64,000 bases of DNA from Brevundimonas sp. SGAir0440 (GCF_005484585.1 NZ_CP039435.1:1736001-1800000); one strand, 5' to 3'; numbered from the stretch's first letter, positions 46,984 to 56,822 are shown. Made by a program: numbers and translations. Notes: generated by a model from the letters alone, not told the origin.

Positions 46984-48347
46984 TTGAACTCGATCAGGGC
47001 GTCGCTGCGCAGGTCGCGCAGATAGCGGCGCTCCAGCACGGCCAGGTTCTGGGCGCGCAGACGGTTTTCGACCTGCTGACGGTTGGGCGCTTCCGGCCCG
47101 CCGACCCGACGACCGCAGACGGCGACCAGGTGCAGGCCCAGCGGGGTGCGGATCGGCGTCGAGACCGAACCGATTTCTCCCGTGCGCGCGAACTGCTGGA
47201 ACTGGGGCGCCAGGTTGGCGACGTCAGATTCACCGAGATCGGCGCCCAGGACGCCCTGCGTCGCGCGGGCTTGGGAGATGATGTTGTCGCAGGTCAGGCC
47301 ATTGCGGAGACCTTCCAGCTTGGCGGTCGCGGCCGCGACATCGGCTTCCGATGCGGTTTCTGGCAGTTCGACCATGACCTGCTTCAGCGATACCAGGCTG
47401 GTGGAGGCGCCGTCACGCTTGTCGCGGAGGTAGAGGATATAGACGCCGCCATCGACGACGATGGGGTTCGACAGCTGGCCCGGCTGGAGCTGTTCCAACA
47501 CCGACTGCACAGCCGGCTGAAGCGAATCCTTGACCACCCAGCCTGCATCGCCCGGCACGCGGGCGCTGGCCGAGGGGGCGGCGGAGAACTGCTGCGCGAC
47601 GGCCTGGAACGGCGCGCCCTGGATGATCTGCTGCACCAGCTGGCGGGCGCCGTTCAGGGCGGCCTGGGGGCCGCCGACGCGCGCGGCGTCGATGTAGATT
47701 TCCCCGAGCAGGAACTGGGGCTTGGAGGCCGCCTCGTTCAGACGACGGACTTCCTGATCGACCTGAAGAGTGCTGGCGCGGGCGCGGCTGTTGAAGCGAC
47801 CCGGGATCAGCTGGCTCCAGCCGATCTGGGTGCGTAGGTTGTCGCGGAAGGCGGCGGGCTGGATGCCGCCCTGTTGCAGAAACTGCACATAGGCCTGCGG
47901 CGTCGTGCCAGCGGCGCGGGCCATTTCGGCGATCTCGCCGTCGACTTCCTCGTCCGTGACCTTCAGGCTCTCGAACTTGGCCATCTCCTGATCCTTGAGG
48001 CGATCCTCGATTAGGGCATTCAGGGCGGCCTGCTGAATGGCGGGCAGGTTTTGCTCGGTCGGCTGAACCTGGGACGAGGCGATAAGCATCAGCATGCGCT
48101 GACGCAGATCAAAGCCGGTGATGATCTTGTCATTGACCGTGGCGACGATGCCGTCGGCCATTTCGAACTGAGGGGCGGGCCGCGCCGTCGTCGGGGCTTC
48201 CTCCGCCGCAGGATTGGGCGCGCCGGCCGCAGGACCTTGCGCGGCCGTGGGGGTCTGTGCCGGAGCGGGCGCCGTCTGGGCATAGGCCGAACCGGCGAGG
48301 AGGACTGCCGCGAGCGCAGCCCCCGTCGAATAACGCATCAAACCCAT
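46980..48347 (-). CDS. surA: SurA-like periplasmic chaperone / peptidyl-prolyl isomerase
   Basis: A 455-residue protein with a signal peptide (AALAAVLLAGSAYAQ), an Ala/Pro-rich linker, a SurA N-terminal helical domain (about 60-190, IVATVNDKIITGFDLRQR), and two divergent parvulin domains (around 250-310 and 360-425). It helps outer-membrane proteins fold; LptD, encoded immediately upstream, is a classic client. Its second Met (48338) could be the real start. Confidence 0.88.
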   Translation of the reverse strand: MGLMRYSTGAALAAVLLAGSAYAQTAPAPAQTPTAAQGPAAGAPNPAAEEAPTTARPAPQFEMADGIVATVNDKIITGFDLRQRMLMLIASSQVQPTEQNLPAIQQAALNALIEDRLKDQEMAKFESLKVTDEEVDGEIAEMARAAGTTPQAYVQFLQQGGIQPAAFRDNLRTQIGWSQLIPGRFNSRARASTLQVDQEVRRLNEAASKPQFLLGEIYIDAARVGGPQAALNGARQLVQQIIQGAPFQAVAQQFSAAPSASARVPGDAGWVVKDSLQPAVQSVLEQLQPGQLSNPIVVDGGVYILYLRDKRDGASTSLVSLKQVMVELPETASEADVAAATAKLEGLRNGLTCDNIISQARATQGVLGADLGESDVANLAPQFQQFARTGEIGSVSTPIRTPLGLHLVAVCGRRVGGPEAPNRQQVENRLRAQNLAVLERRYLRDLRSDALIEFK

Positions 48348-48419
48348 TGGTCGTCCTGATTCCTCACAGCGGTCCGCCAGCCAGGCCGGCAGGCGGTCGC
48401 GCCCCGTAAAGCGTCATGC

Positions 48420-50858
48420 TCAACGCATATCGCCCTGTCCATAACCTGAACCTCCGAAAGTGGCGAGGTTTAGGCGCACATAGATGCCTTCCGACGGGCC
48501 GCCGGGCCGGGCGCGGGTGTTGTCGCGCCGATAGCCCAGTTCGAACCGCAGGCAGTCGTCGTCGAACAGCACGCCGACTTCGGATCGCGTAATCTCATTC
48601 TGGTCCAGATCGGCGATGCCGGCGACGGTGAAGCCCCAGTTCTGGAAGACGAACTGCTGGCCGGCCAGCTGGACGAACTCGTAGTTGCGGTTCAACGGCC
48701 CGTCGACGGGATTGGACTGATCCAGAATGTAGCTGACGGTGGCCAGGTTGCGGCGCCCCCAGCGGCCGTCCAGCGCCGCTTCGGCGCGGCGTACCTCGCC
48801 AGAACCATCCACCGTGGCGTGGAACCAGCTGCGGATGCGATCCGACGGCGAGAAGTCGCCCTGGACCACCCAGTCGGAGGTCTCGGAGGCCAGACCCGTG
48901 GGGTCATAGAGACGCGCGGGATCGTCGGGAATCGATGTCTTAAAGTCGTCCTGCTGGTCGAAACGATAGCTGCGTCCCACGAACAAGCTGGCCTTGCGAC
49001 CTTCAGCCCAGCGGATCGTGGCGCGACCGCCCGCCGTCACGCGCGCGCCGCCTTCCAGCAGATCGTAGCCGGAGAAGCGATCCATGCGAAACAGCGACGA
49101 CTCGTCCAGTTCCAGCACCTGGGAGTCCTCGATGGGGATGCGGCGATCCAGGCTGACCTTGTTGGAGACCGAGACCTGACCCACCGGCTCCAGGATGATG
49201 TCGGCGTCTGCGATGCGCTTGATCAACGGATAGGTGACGTCCACGCCCGCGCTGAACCTGGACCGACTGACCGTTTCGTCGCTGTCGACGCCCATCATCG
49301 GCGGCAGGTCGGACATGGAATAGAGATCGACCCGCGTGTCGACGAACGGTTCCACGCGAACCCCGACCGGCAGGATGATCGCCCGTCGCCATTCCACCTG
49401 GCCCGTGATGCGGCGGCTGTCCACGCCGGCCAGACCTGTCGTGACGGGGGGGACGATCTCCGGGTTCAGGATCGGTGCGCCGACGAAAGCGTCGCGATAA
49501 AGAGACACGGCCGAGCCCTTCAGGCGCAGCCGGCCGCCGAAGACGAGCTCACGCGGTTCCCAGCGGGCGTCGATCAGCGGAGCGACCAAAGGCAGGGTGT
49601 CGTCGTCCTCGAACACCTTGAAGCCGTTGGCGTCGCGGAAGTCCGTCGCGGCGAAGGCCGGGTTCAGGCGCAGGCTCTGGATCGAGAAGGCTGCGACCGA
49701 AACATAGGACCGATCGGTCTGATGTTCGGCGTAGATCTGGCTGATCAGACGACGGCGGTCGCCGTAGTAGAGGCCGTTGTCCTGATATGGAGAGCGCACG
49801 TCATAGCGGTCGAACAGCGTCTTGTCCGAGGTGCGCTCGGCCGTGAAGCCGAACCGCCATGGGCCATCCGGATCGAACTCGCCGTGCGACAACAGATAGC
49901 TGCGGTGTTCGCGATCGCCGAACTTGACGTTGTTGTCGAAGTCGCCGTCGCCGTTCAGATCGAAGTCGCCGAACTCGCGCTCGTAGGTATAGCCGCCGCG
50001 CGCCACGATCATGCCGTTGGCGAACCGTCGGCGCCATTGCAGGTTCAGCAGCGGGGCGACCCTGGTGTTGATCTGCGGGCTGATCAGCCAGTCCTCGGAC
50101 GGCGATACGACGTGCAGATAGGGAACCTCGACGGAGACGCCGCGACCCTCGTCATAGTTGACGATGGGCACCAGGAAGCCCGAGGCCCGCTCCACCGAGG
50201 GATCGGGGTGGGCGAAGAAGGGCGTGTAGAAGACGGGCACCGGCCCGATGTAGAAGACGGCGTTGCGGTACAGGATCGCCCGCAACTGCTCGTCCTGCGT
50301 CACCTTTTCCGCCTGGATCGAGATCGTCGGCGTCTTGGGACCGCCGTCGTCGCAGATCGGGCAGGGGGTGAAGCGGGCGTAGTTCAGCTCGCTGACATTC
50401 TCGCTTCGACGCACAGCCGTTGCGGCCATCAGACTGGCGCCGTTGGCCAGACGCGTGGCGAAATCCACGGCGACGCCGGTCTCCAGGTTTTCATCCAGCT
50501 CGAGACGGCTGGCGTAGACCACGGTGCCGTCTGGCGCGATGGCCTCCACGCGGCCTTCGGCCGTCGCCGAACCGGCGTTCAGATCATAGGACAGGTTCTC
50601 GCCGCGCAGCATATGGCCGCGCGTGCGGACATAGGCGCGGTTCTCGGGCGTGCCGCTGACGATGATGTTGTCGCCTTCGCGGCGTGCATTGTCGGCATCG
50701 ACAAAGACCGCTTCGGGCGGCAGGCCGTCGGAAGGCGCGGCAGCGGCTGGCGGGGTCGTTTGCGCCCATGCGGGCGTCGCCAAGGGCGCGCAGGCGACCA
50801 GGGCCGCACCGGCGAGAAGCCTTGCTTTGAAAGCGTCGAAGCGCCGATCACCCTGCAT
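48420..50858 (-). CDS. lptD: LPS assembly outer-membrane protein LptD
   Basis: An 812-residue outer-membrane beta barrel. A signal peptide (to about residue 32, ATPAWAQ) precedes an OstA/LptA-like jellyroll (about 50-190, VFVDADNARREGDNIIVSG) and the barrel (about 290-790). PVFYTPFFAHPDPSVERASGFLVP is the diagnostic LptD segment. It inserts lipopolysaccharide into the outer leaflet. Two Cys pairs (CPIC and one Cys near the end) could form the intermolecular disulphides. lptG and lptF lie upstream on the same strand. Confidence 0.93.
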   Translation of the reverse strand: MQGDRRFDAFKARLLAGAALVACAPLATPAWAQTTPPAAAAPSDGLPPEAVFVDADNARREGDNIIVSGTPENRAYVRTRGHMLRGENLSYDLNAGSATAEGRVEAIAPDGTVVYASRLELDENLETGVAVDFATRLANGASLMAATAVRRSENVSELNYARFTPCPICDDGGPKTPTISIQAEKVTQDEQLRAILYRNAVFYIGPVPVFYTPFFAHPDPSVERASGFLVPIVNYDEGRGVSVEVPYLHVVSPSEDWLISPQINTRVAPLLNLQWRRRFANGMIVARGGYTYEREFGDFDLNGDGDFDNNVKFGDREHRSYLLSHGEFDPDGPWRFGFTAERTSDKTLFDRYDVRSPYQDNGLYYGDRRRLISQIYAEHQTDRSYVSVAAFSIQSLRLNPAFAATDFRDANGFKVFEDDDTLPLVAPLIDARWEPRELVFGGRLRLKGSAVSLYRDAFVGAPILNPEIVPPVTTGLAGVDSRRITGQVEWRRAIILPVGVRVEPFVDTRVDLYSMSDLPPMMGVDSDETVSRSRFSAGVDVTYPLIKRIADADIILEPVGQVSVSNKVSLDRRIPIEDSQVLELDESSLFRMDRFSGYDLLEGGARVTAGGRATIRWAEGRKASLFVGRSYRFDQQDDFKTSIPDDPARLYDPTGLASETSDWVVQGDFSPSDRIRSWFHATVDGSGEVRRAEAALDGRWGRRNLATVSYILDQSNPVDGPLNRNYEFVQLAGQQFVFQNWGFTVAGIADLDQNEITRSEVGVLFDDDCLRFELGYRRDNTRARPGGPSEGIYVRLNLATFGGSGYGQGDMR

Positions 50859-50891
50859 AGGCCATCCGTAGTCTGAGAAGCGAGCGCCCGA

Positions 50892-52028
50892 TTAGCCGTC
50901 TTCGGTATAGAACAGCAAGGTCAAGGCTGCGAGCGCCGTAAGAACAGGCGGCAGCCAGGCGGCGACGAAGGGCGCCACGACCTCGGCCGATCCCATCGCC
51001 GACGAGAACTGGTTCAGGAAGAAGAAGGCGAAGCCCAGCACCACGGCCGCCACGCTCATGCGCGCAAGATCGCCCAAACGCATCAGCCGCAGCGAGAAGG
51101 CGGCGGCCAGGATGGACATGGCGGCAAACACCAGCGGCGTGGCCAGAAGTTGCTGGAAGCGCAGGCGATAGGCGGTGGAGGTGAAGCCCGCGTTCTCGAT
51201 TCGGCTGATCTGGTTCGGCAGCGACCAGAAGGGCGTGGCCTGCGGTCGGGCGAAACGATCGAAGGCCTCGTCGTCCGCCAGGCTGGAGACCAGGGTCAGG
51301 CTGGAATAGGTGACGGCGCGCTGGCCGATCTGGGCGCCGACCGCATCGGTCAGGCGCCAGCTGCCAGCGTTCAGAGAGGCCGACTTGGCGTCGATCCGCT
51401 CGGAGAAGGTGCGGCCGCCGCCGGGCGCGGTCGTATAGATGAAGAAGCTGACGTTCAGCAGTCGGGCGTTGGCGCGGTCCTGCTGGCCGGCGCGGATGAT
51501 CATCTGGCGCTGATCGTCGCCCTCGCGCAGCCAGATCGCCTCCTTGGGATCGCCGCCGGGCGCCGTGCCGGAAATCCGTGCGCGCTCGCGTTGCCACAGA
51601 CCGTCGCCCGCCGAGGCCATCGGACCCAAGACCGTGACGGTCAGCACACCCAGCACAAAGGCCATGCCGGCCGCCGGCAGGACAAACCGCCAGGCGGAAA
51701 CGCCCGCCGCGCGCATGGCGATCAGTTCGCTGCGGCGGTTCAGGCTGATGAAGGCCGACAGGGTGCCGAACAGGAAGACGAACGGCATCAACTGCACGAT
51801 GACCGACGGCGACTTCAGCAGCACAAGGCCGAAAATGCGCACAGCCGACAAATCCTGGGCTGAGCCGACGCCGCGCGAGACCTCGACAAAGTCGATCAGC
51901 ATAACGAGGGCCGAGATCACGGCCAGGGCCACGCCCAGCGACTTCAGCTGCTGGACCAGCACATAGCGTTCGATGCCGCCGAGACGGGGGATGTGCGGCG
52001 AGCGGCGGGCGGCGGCGACGGCGGTCAT
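50892..52028 (-). CDS. lptG: LPS export permease LptG
   Basis: A 378-residue permease of the YjgP/YjgQ family, with three N-terminal and three C-terminal membrane helices around a periplasmic beta-jellyroll. It begins with LGGIERYVLVQQLKSLGVAL and has FISLNRRSELIAMRAAGVS, the LptF/G coupling helix. It pairs with LptF and the LptB ATPase to extract LPS from the inner membrane. ATG at 52028 overlaps lptF. Confidence 0.93.
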   Translation of the reverse strand: MTAVAAARRSPHIPRLGGIERYVLVQQLKSLGVALAVISALVMLIDFVEVSRGVGSAQDLSAVRIFGLVLLKSPSVIVQLMPFVFLFGTLSAFISLNRRSELIAMRAAGVSAWRFVLPAAGMAFVLGVLTVTVLGPMASAGDGLWQRERARISGTAPGGDPKEAIWLREGDDQRQMIIRAGQQDRANARLLNVSFFIYTTAPGGGRTFSERIDAKSASLNAGSWRLTDAVGAQIGQRAVTYSSLTLVSSLADDEAFDRFARPQATPFWSLPNQISRIENAGFTSTAYRLRFQQLLATPLVFAAMSILAAAFSLRLMRLGDLARMSVAAVVLGFAFFFLNQFSSAMGSAEVVAPFVAAWLPPVLTALAALTLLFYTEDG

Positions 52029-53161
52029 GCGAACTTGGCCTTCAGATCGCGCAGCGCAGCGTTTGTTCGGCTGCGACGCGGCTTCAGCGCGCGGAACAGA
52101 ACCCGCAGGGCGACGACGATAGCCACGATCGGCACGACGTACTGGAGCACGTTCATCCAGCCGTTCCAGGCGCTGGCGGCGACAAGGCCGTAGCCAACGA
52201 CGCGCAGGACCAGAAACAGGCCCGCCGCCTTGGCGATGCGCAAGGTATAGCCGGTGCGGCTGAAGGCGCCGCCCAGGATGGCCGAAAGCGCCAGGGCCAT
52301 GGCGACCATGGCGTAGAGCGGCGAGGCCAGCCGCGAATGCGCCTCCGCCAGCAGCTCGCCGCGCGAGCCGGCGACCTCAAGCACCTTGGCCGTCGGGTTC
52401 AGCAGCTGGCGCAGATAGAGGTCGGTCGGCTTGTAGCGAATGGTGTCGGTCACCCCGACGAAGGGCGCGAGAGAGAAATCGTATCGCCCGAAAGACAGCG
52501 TCTCCAGCACGCCGCCCGACGAGTAGCGTTGGGCCGAGCCGTCGATCATGGTCAGGATCGGAATGCCGCCGGCGTCGCGGCTGAAGCGCGCCTCCGACGC
52601 GTTCCACGTCGTGACCTTGTCCTTGTCGTCCAGATAGACGAACAGGTTCTTCAGCAGTCCGTTCTGCTCGATCTGTTGCACATAGACGGTCAGGCCGTCA
52701 GGCCCCTGAACGAACTGGCCCTCCTCGACCAGAAGCGCGGCGAGGTCGGTGCGGATGTCGAACGCCTGACGCCGCGCCTCCTGCTGCGCCCAGGGCAGAA
52801 TGAAGACATTGACCAGCAGAGTGACCAGGGCGACCAGCACGGCGATACGGGCGGCCGGCGATATGACCTGCCATCGGGTCATGCCGCCCGCGAAGGCCGC
52901 CGTCAGCTCCTGCTCGCGTTGCAGACGGGTCAGGGCGATCAGTGCGCCGACAAAAAGGCCGATCGGCAGAATCACCGACAGCAGTTGCGGCAGGGCGAGC
53001 AGGGTCAGCTTGACCATGATCCACACGCTCTGACCCCGCTCCACGATGACCTGGAGTTGGTCGAGGCTCTGGCTCAGAATCCCGATTCCCGCCAGCGCTG
53101 CGCAAGCGGCGATCACAGGGAACAGGATCTGGCGAAAAAGGTATCTTTGAATCAGGGTCAT
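52025..53161 (-). CDS. lptF: LPS export permease LptF
   Basis: A 378-residue partner of LptG. MTLIQRYLFRQILFPVIAAC starts the protein; ALTRLQREQELTAAFAGGM is the coupling helix, and the C-terminal helices (SRLASPLYAMVAMALALSAI) match. The frame opens at 53239 but the ATG at 53161 is the family's start. It heads the lptF-lptG-lptD-surA-pdxA-rsmA-aminotransferase run. pepA diverges from it across a 140-bp region. Confidence 0.93.
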   Translation of the reverse strand: MTLIQRYLFRQILFPVIAACAALAGIGILSQSLDQLQVIVERGQSVWIMVKLTLLALPQLLSVILPIGLFVGALIALTRLQREQELTAAFAGGMTRWQVISPAARIAVLVALVTLLVNVFILPWAQQEARRQAFDIRTDLAALLVEEGQFVQGPDGLTVYVQQIEQNGLLKNLFVYLDDKDKVTTWNASEARFSRDAGGIPILTMIDGSAQRYSSGGVLETLSFGRYDFSLAPFVGVTDTIRYKPTDLYLRQLLNPTAKVLEVAGSRGELLAEAHSRLASPLYAMVAMALALSAILGGAFSRTGYTLRIAKAAGLFLVLRVVGYGLVAASAWNGWMNVLQYVVPIVAIVVALRVLFRALKPRRSRTNAALRDLKAKFA

Positions 53162-53304
53162 GGGCGGATGGACTTCGCCCGGTTGCAGGCGGCGACATTG
53201 AGGCGCATCTAGTAGCACATCAGGGCGCGTCCGCGACAAGCAGACGCGCCGTTGTCATTTTGCTGTTTGCAGACGCCGGGTGGGGCCTGGCTGGAGTTGA
53301 TTGA

Positions 53305-54780
53305 ATGAAGATCGAATTCGTCGCCGCCGTGGACGCCGCCGAAATCCTGGCCGTACCGGTTTTTGAAGATCGCACCTTCACCGCCGCCGGGACCGCGCTG
53401 GACGGCAAGGCCAACGGCGCCCTGACCAAGGCGGCGGGCAAGGGTCGTTTCACGGGCAAGGCCGGCCAGAGCCTGAGCATCGCCGCGCCGTCGGGTGTCG
53501 AGGCGGACGCCGTGCTGCTGGTCGGCGTGGGCGCACAGGACAAGCTGGACGATCTGGCTGTCGAGGCCTTCGGCGGCAACGCCTATGCGGCGGTCAAGCT
53601 GTCGGGCGCCGAGGTGCTGACGATCGACGCTTCGGACCTGTCGCCCGAGCAGGCCGCCCGCGTCGGTTTCGCCGCGCGTCTGGCCGCCTATCGCTTCGAC
53701 AAATATCGCACGACGCAAAAGGCCGACAAGATTCCGTCGATCACCACCATCCGCGTGGTCACAACCGACCTGCGGGGCGCGGAAGCCGCGCTGGAACCGC
53801 TGTCGGCCGTCGCCGACGGCGTGATCTTTGCGCGCGATCTGGTGTCCGAACCCGCCAACGTCCTGTATCCGGCCGAGTTCGCCAAGCGGGTGAAGGCGCT
53901 GGAGAGCCTGGGCCTTGAAGTCGAAATCCTCGGCGAGGCCGAGATGGAGAAGCTGGGCATGCGCACCCTGTTGGGCGTGGGCCAGGGCAGCCGTCGCGAA
54001 AGCCAGCTGGCGATCATGAAGTGGAACGGCGGCGAAGCCGGCGCTCAGCCCCTGGCCTTCGTCGGCAAGGGCGTCTGCTTCGACACCGGCGGCATCTCGA
54101 TCAAGCCGGCCGAAGGCATGGAAGACATGAAGTGGGACATGGGCGGCGCCGCCGCCGTGACCGGAACCATGATCGCCCTGGCCAGCCGCAAGGCCAAGGC
54201 CAATGTCATCGGCGTTCTGGGCCTGGTCGAGAACATGCCGGACGGCAACGCCCAGCGTCCGGGCGATGTGGTCGTGTCCATGTCGGGTCAGACGGTGGAG
54301 GTCATCAACACCGACGCCGAAGGTCGCCTCGTTCTGGCCGACGCCCTCTGGTACACCCAGGAGCGTTTCAAGCCGAAGTTCATGATCGACCTGGCCACCC
54401 TGACGGGGGCCATGATCGTCGCCCTGGGTCTGGATTACGCCGGCGTCTTCTCGAACTCCGACGATGTCGCCGATCCGATCCTGGCGGCGGCCAAGAAGGT
54501 CGGCGAGAACTTCTGGCGAATGCCGATCCCGGCCATCTACGAGCAGCACATCGATTCCAAGATCGCCGATGTGAAGAACACCGGCAACGGCCGCGCCGGC
54601 GGCTCAATCACCGCCGCCCTGTTCCTGCAACGCTTCACCAACGGCGTGCCGTGGGCGCACCTGGACATCGCGCCGACGGCCTGGGCCAACAAGAGCCCCA
54701 GCCCCACCGTGCCGGAAGGCGGCGTCGGCTTCGCCGTGCGCACGCTGGACCGGATGGTCGCGGATTCCTACGAAGGCTGA
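53305..54780 (+). CDS. pepA: Leucyl aminopeptidase (M17)
   Basis: A 491-residue manganese/zinc exopeptidase. The NTDAEGR motif lies at 335-341; GKGVCFDTGGISIKP and MGGAAAVTGTM carry other metal and active-site residues. The N-terminal 160 residues form the macrodomain-like part. E. coli PepA also binds DNA; whether this one does cannot be told. holC follows 22 bases later, an arrangement seen in many proteobacteria. Confidence 0.95.
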   Translation: MKIEFVAAVDAAEILAVPVFEDRTFTAAGTALDGKANGALTKAAGKGRFTGKAGQSLSIAAPSGVEADAVLLVGVGAQDKLDDLAVEAFGGNAYAAVKLSGAEVLTIDASDLSPEQAARVGFAARLAAYRFDKYRTTQKADKIPSITTIRVVTTDLRGAEAALEPLSAVADGVIFARDLVSEPANVLYPAEFAKRVKALESLGLEVEILGEAEMEKLGMRTLLGVGQGSRRESQLAIMKWNGGEAGAQPLAFVGKGVCFDTGGISIKPAEGMEDMKWDMGGAAAVTGTMIALASRKAKANVIGVLGLVENMPDGNAQRPGDVVVSMSGQTVEVINTDAEGRLVLADALWYTQERFKPKFMIDLATLTGAMIVALGLDYAGVFSNSDDVADPILAAAKKVGENFWRMPIPAIYEQHIDSKIADVKNTGNGRAGGSITAALFLQRFTNGVPWAHLDIAPTAWANKSPSPTVPEGGVGFAVRTLDRMVADSYEG

Positions 54781-54801
54781 TCGGCCGGGAGGTAGAGCCG
54801 G

Positions 54802-55260
54802 GTGAGCGACAAGCCCGAAATCTGGTTCTATCACCTGGAGCGTTCATCGCTGGATCAGGTGCTGCCGACCCTGCTCGAAAAGACGATCGAGCGGGGCTGG
54901 CGGGCCATGATCAAGTCATCGCATTCGCATCGACTGGACGAGGTCGACGAGACGCTGTGGACGTTTCGCGATGACAGCTTCCTGCCGCACGGCCGGGCCG
55001 ATCAGCCTTATCCCGAACGGCAGCCTGTGCTGTTGAGCGAGACGGGCGAGAACCTGAATGGCGCTCAGGCGCTGTTCATAGTCGACGACGCAGAACTGGG
55101 CGGGACGGAAGGGTTCGAACGATGCTTCATTATTTTCGACGGTCGCGACGAGCCGGCTTTGCAACACGCGCGGGGACGTTGGAAGGCGCTGAAGGGGCAG
55201 GGGGCGAACCTGGCCTACTGGCGTCAAACGGACGAAGGGCGCTGGGAAAAGGCGGCCTGA
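54802..55260 (+). CDS. holC: DNA polymerase III subunit chi
   Basis: A 152-residue clamp-loader accessory protein. EIWFYHLERSSLDQVLPTLL, LWTFRDDSFLPHGRA and RCFIIFDGRDE are the HolC signatures; chi links the clamp loader to single-strand-binding protein. GTG start at 54802 behind GGAGGTAGAGCC. Its last 130 bases overlap the upstream part of the following I78-like frame. Confidence 0.92.
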   Translation: MSDKPEIWFYHLERSSLDQVLPTLLEKTIERGWRAMIKSSHSHRLDEVDETLWTFRDDSFLPHGRADQPYPERQPVLLSETGENLNGAQALFIVDDAELGGTEGFERCFIIFDGRDEPALQHARGRWKALKGQGANLAYWRQTDEGRWEKAA

Positions 55261-55574
55261 TCGCACTGGTTCTGCTGGCTGGCTGTTCGACGCCGGTCTC
55301 CGAGGCGCCCGCGCCGCGCGCGGTCGAGCAGGCGCAGTTGAACCCACCCGTCGGCAGCCGGATGCCGACCGCCCAAACCGAGGACGTCTGCAAGGCCGGC
55401 GAGATGCAATATCTGGTCGGCAAGTCCCGGACCGAAATCCCGGTGCCGGTGGATGTCGTCAATCGGCGCGTGACCTGCACCACCTGCCCGGTAACGCAGG
55501 ACTTCTCCGCCTATCGTCTGAACATCTTCTACAACGAACAGACCGGCATCATCGAACAGGTCCGCTGCGGCTGA
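55122..55574 (+). CDS. I78-type inhibitor-like lipoprotein 1, start uncertain
   Basis: The recognisable protein is GGLIALVLLAGCS (lipobox LLAGC) followed by a domain with CKAGEMQYLVGKSRTEIP and a C-terminus ending VRCG, the pattern of the I78 peptidase-inhibitor family (elastase inhibitor-like). A CTTC motif sits where the fold turns. Start is unclear: ATG 55122 has a GGAAGG site but lies 120 bases inside holC in another frame and gives an unusually long N-region; TTG 55179 is possible; a non-standard CTG at 55242 would give an ideal lipoprotein signal. The next gene is a paralogue. Confidence 0.7.
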   Translation: MLHYFRRSRRAGFATRAGTLEGAEGAGGEPGLLASNGRRALGKGGLIALVLLAGCSTPVSEAPAPRAVEQAQLNPPVGSRMPTAQTEDVCKAGEMQYLVGKSRTEIPVPVDVVNRRVTCTTCPVTQDFSAYRLNIFYNEQTGIIEQVRCG

Positions 55575-55595
55575 CCCCGACGCAAGGAGACGACC

Positions 55596-55892
55596 ATGAA
55601 GATCATCGTGAGCACCCTTTTGGCCGCCGGCGCCTTGGCCATGTCGGCCTGCGCGCCGGTCCAGACCGCCGAGCCTTCGCCCGGATCGGACACCGCCTTC
55701 AAGGCGTGCAAGGTTTCGGATTATCAGAGCTATGTGGGACGCAACCGTTCGGCCATCCCGACCGCGCCCGCCGGCCAGAGCTTCCGCGTGCTGTGCACCA
55801 CATGCGCCGCGACCATGGACTATCGCGAGAACCGGGTGAACTTCGTCTATGACGAGGCGACGAACATCGTGCGCGAAGTGAAGTGCGGCTGA
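55596..55892 (+). CDS. I78-type inhibitor-like lipoprotein 2
   Basis: A 98-residue lipoprotein (MKIIVSTLLAAGALAMSAC). The mature part has CKVSDYQSYVGRNRSAIP, an LCTTCAATMDYRENRVNFVY block and ends VKCG, matching the I78 inhibitor family and its upstream neighbour. GGAGACG lies 7 bases before the ATG at 55596. Both have the CTTC motif and four cysteines, suggesting a disulphide-stabilised variant. Known I78 members inhibit serine proteases; a real target here is unknown. Confidence 0.78.
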   Translation: MKIIVSTLLAAGALAMSACAPVQTAEPSPGSDTAFKACKVSDYQSYVGRNRSAIPTAPAGQSFRVLCTTCAATMDYRENRVNFVYDEATNIVREVKCG

Positions 55893-55895
55893 GTT

Positions 55896-56822
55896 TTAGC
55901 GCCCCACCGTATCGCCCGGCCACAGCGGTCCGCTGAATTTCGCCGCCAGATAGTCCATGAAGGCTGTGACCCTGGCCGGACGCGGTCCGCCGCTGGGCGC
56001 CACCAGATGCAGGGCGATGGGCGGCAGCCGCCAGTCGGTCATCACCGTCTCGAGATGGCCGTCGGCGACGTCCTTCCAGTAGATGAAGTCCGGCTGGGGA
56101 AAGAGCCCCAGACCCGCGCACAAAGATGCTGTCAGGGCGTCGGAGTTGTTGGCCCGCAGCGGCCCGCGCGGATGCACGACCACTTCTTCACCCGCCGCAT
56201 TGCTGAACCGCCATGTGTCGGGGCTGGGCATGTAGGCGTAGCCGAGGCAGGCGTGACGGGCCAGATCGTCGGGATGAGTGGGGCGACCCCGCTGATCCAG
56301 ATACGAGGGCGAGGCCACCAGGGCGCGGGCCACAGGCCGCAGCTTGCGCGCCGTCAACGAGGAATCGGCCAGGGCGGCGATCCTCAGCGCGCAATCGAAG
56401 CCGCCGCCGACCAGATCGATCACCTCGTCCGACAGATGCAAATCGATCGATACGTCGGGATGGGTGGCTAGGAACTCGGGCAGGGCCGGGGCCACATAGG
56501 CCATGCCGAACGACATCGGCGCCGCTAGTCGCACCAGGCCGCGCGGCGTGACTGACATATCCAGCGCCTCCGACACCGCGCCCTCGGCCTCGGCCAGCAT
56601 GTGGGCGGCGCGGGCGGCCAGAGTGCGCCCTGCATCGGTCAGGGCGAAGCGCCGCGAGGTGCGGTGGAGCAGGGTGGTCTTCAACTGCTGTTCGAGACGC
56701 GTGACCGCCTTGGACACGGTCGCCTTGGACAGGCCCAGCGTTTCGGCTGCGCCGGAAAAGGACTGGCTGTCGGCGACCTTGGCGAAGATGGCCAGGGCCT
56801 CCAGATCGGGCAGGCGGGACAT
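55896..56822 (-). CDS. LysR family transcriptional regulator
   Basis: A 308-residue regulator. The N-terminal helix-turn-helix (SFSGAAETLGLSKATVSKAV) is followed by a periplasmic-binding-like sensor domain (about 90-295). It is divergent from the pirin-doxX pair, the classic arrangement for a LysR protein controlling the neighbour. GAAAC (56840-56844) and GTTTC (56850-56854), with another GTTTC at 56859, in the shared intergenic region are the likely operator. Confidence 0.9.
   Translation of the reverse strand: MSRLPDLEALAIFAKVADSQSFSGAAETLGLSKATVSKAVTRLEQQLKTTLLHRTSRRFALTDAGRTLAARAAHMLAEAEGAVSEALDMSVTPRGLVRLAAPMSFGMAYVAPALPEFLATHPDVSIDLHLSDEVIDLVGGGFDCALRIAALADSSLTARKLRPVARALVASPSYLDQRGRPTHPDDLARHACLGYAYMPSPDTWRFSNAAGEEVVVHPRGPLRANNSDALTASLCAGLGLFPQPDFIYWKDVADGHLETVMTDWRLPPIALHLVAPSGGPRPARVTAFMDYLAAKFSGPLWPGDTVGR

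Noticed and set aside
48819..50876. 685-codon plus-strand open frame
   Set aside because: It is the exact antisense shadow of lptD, caused by high GC and codon bias; it has no domain pattern or ribosome-binding site, while the minus-strand frame has clear LptD features.
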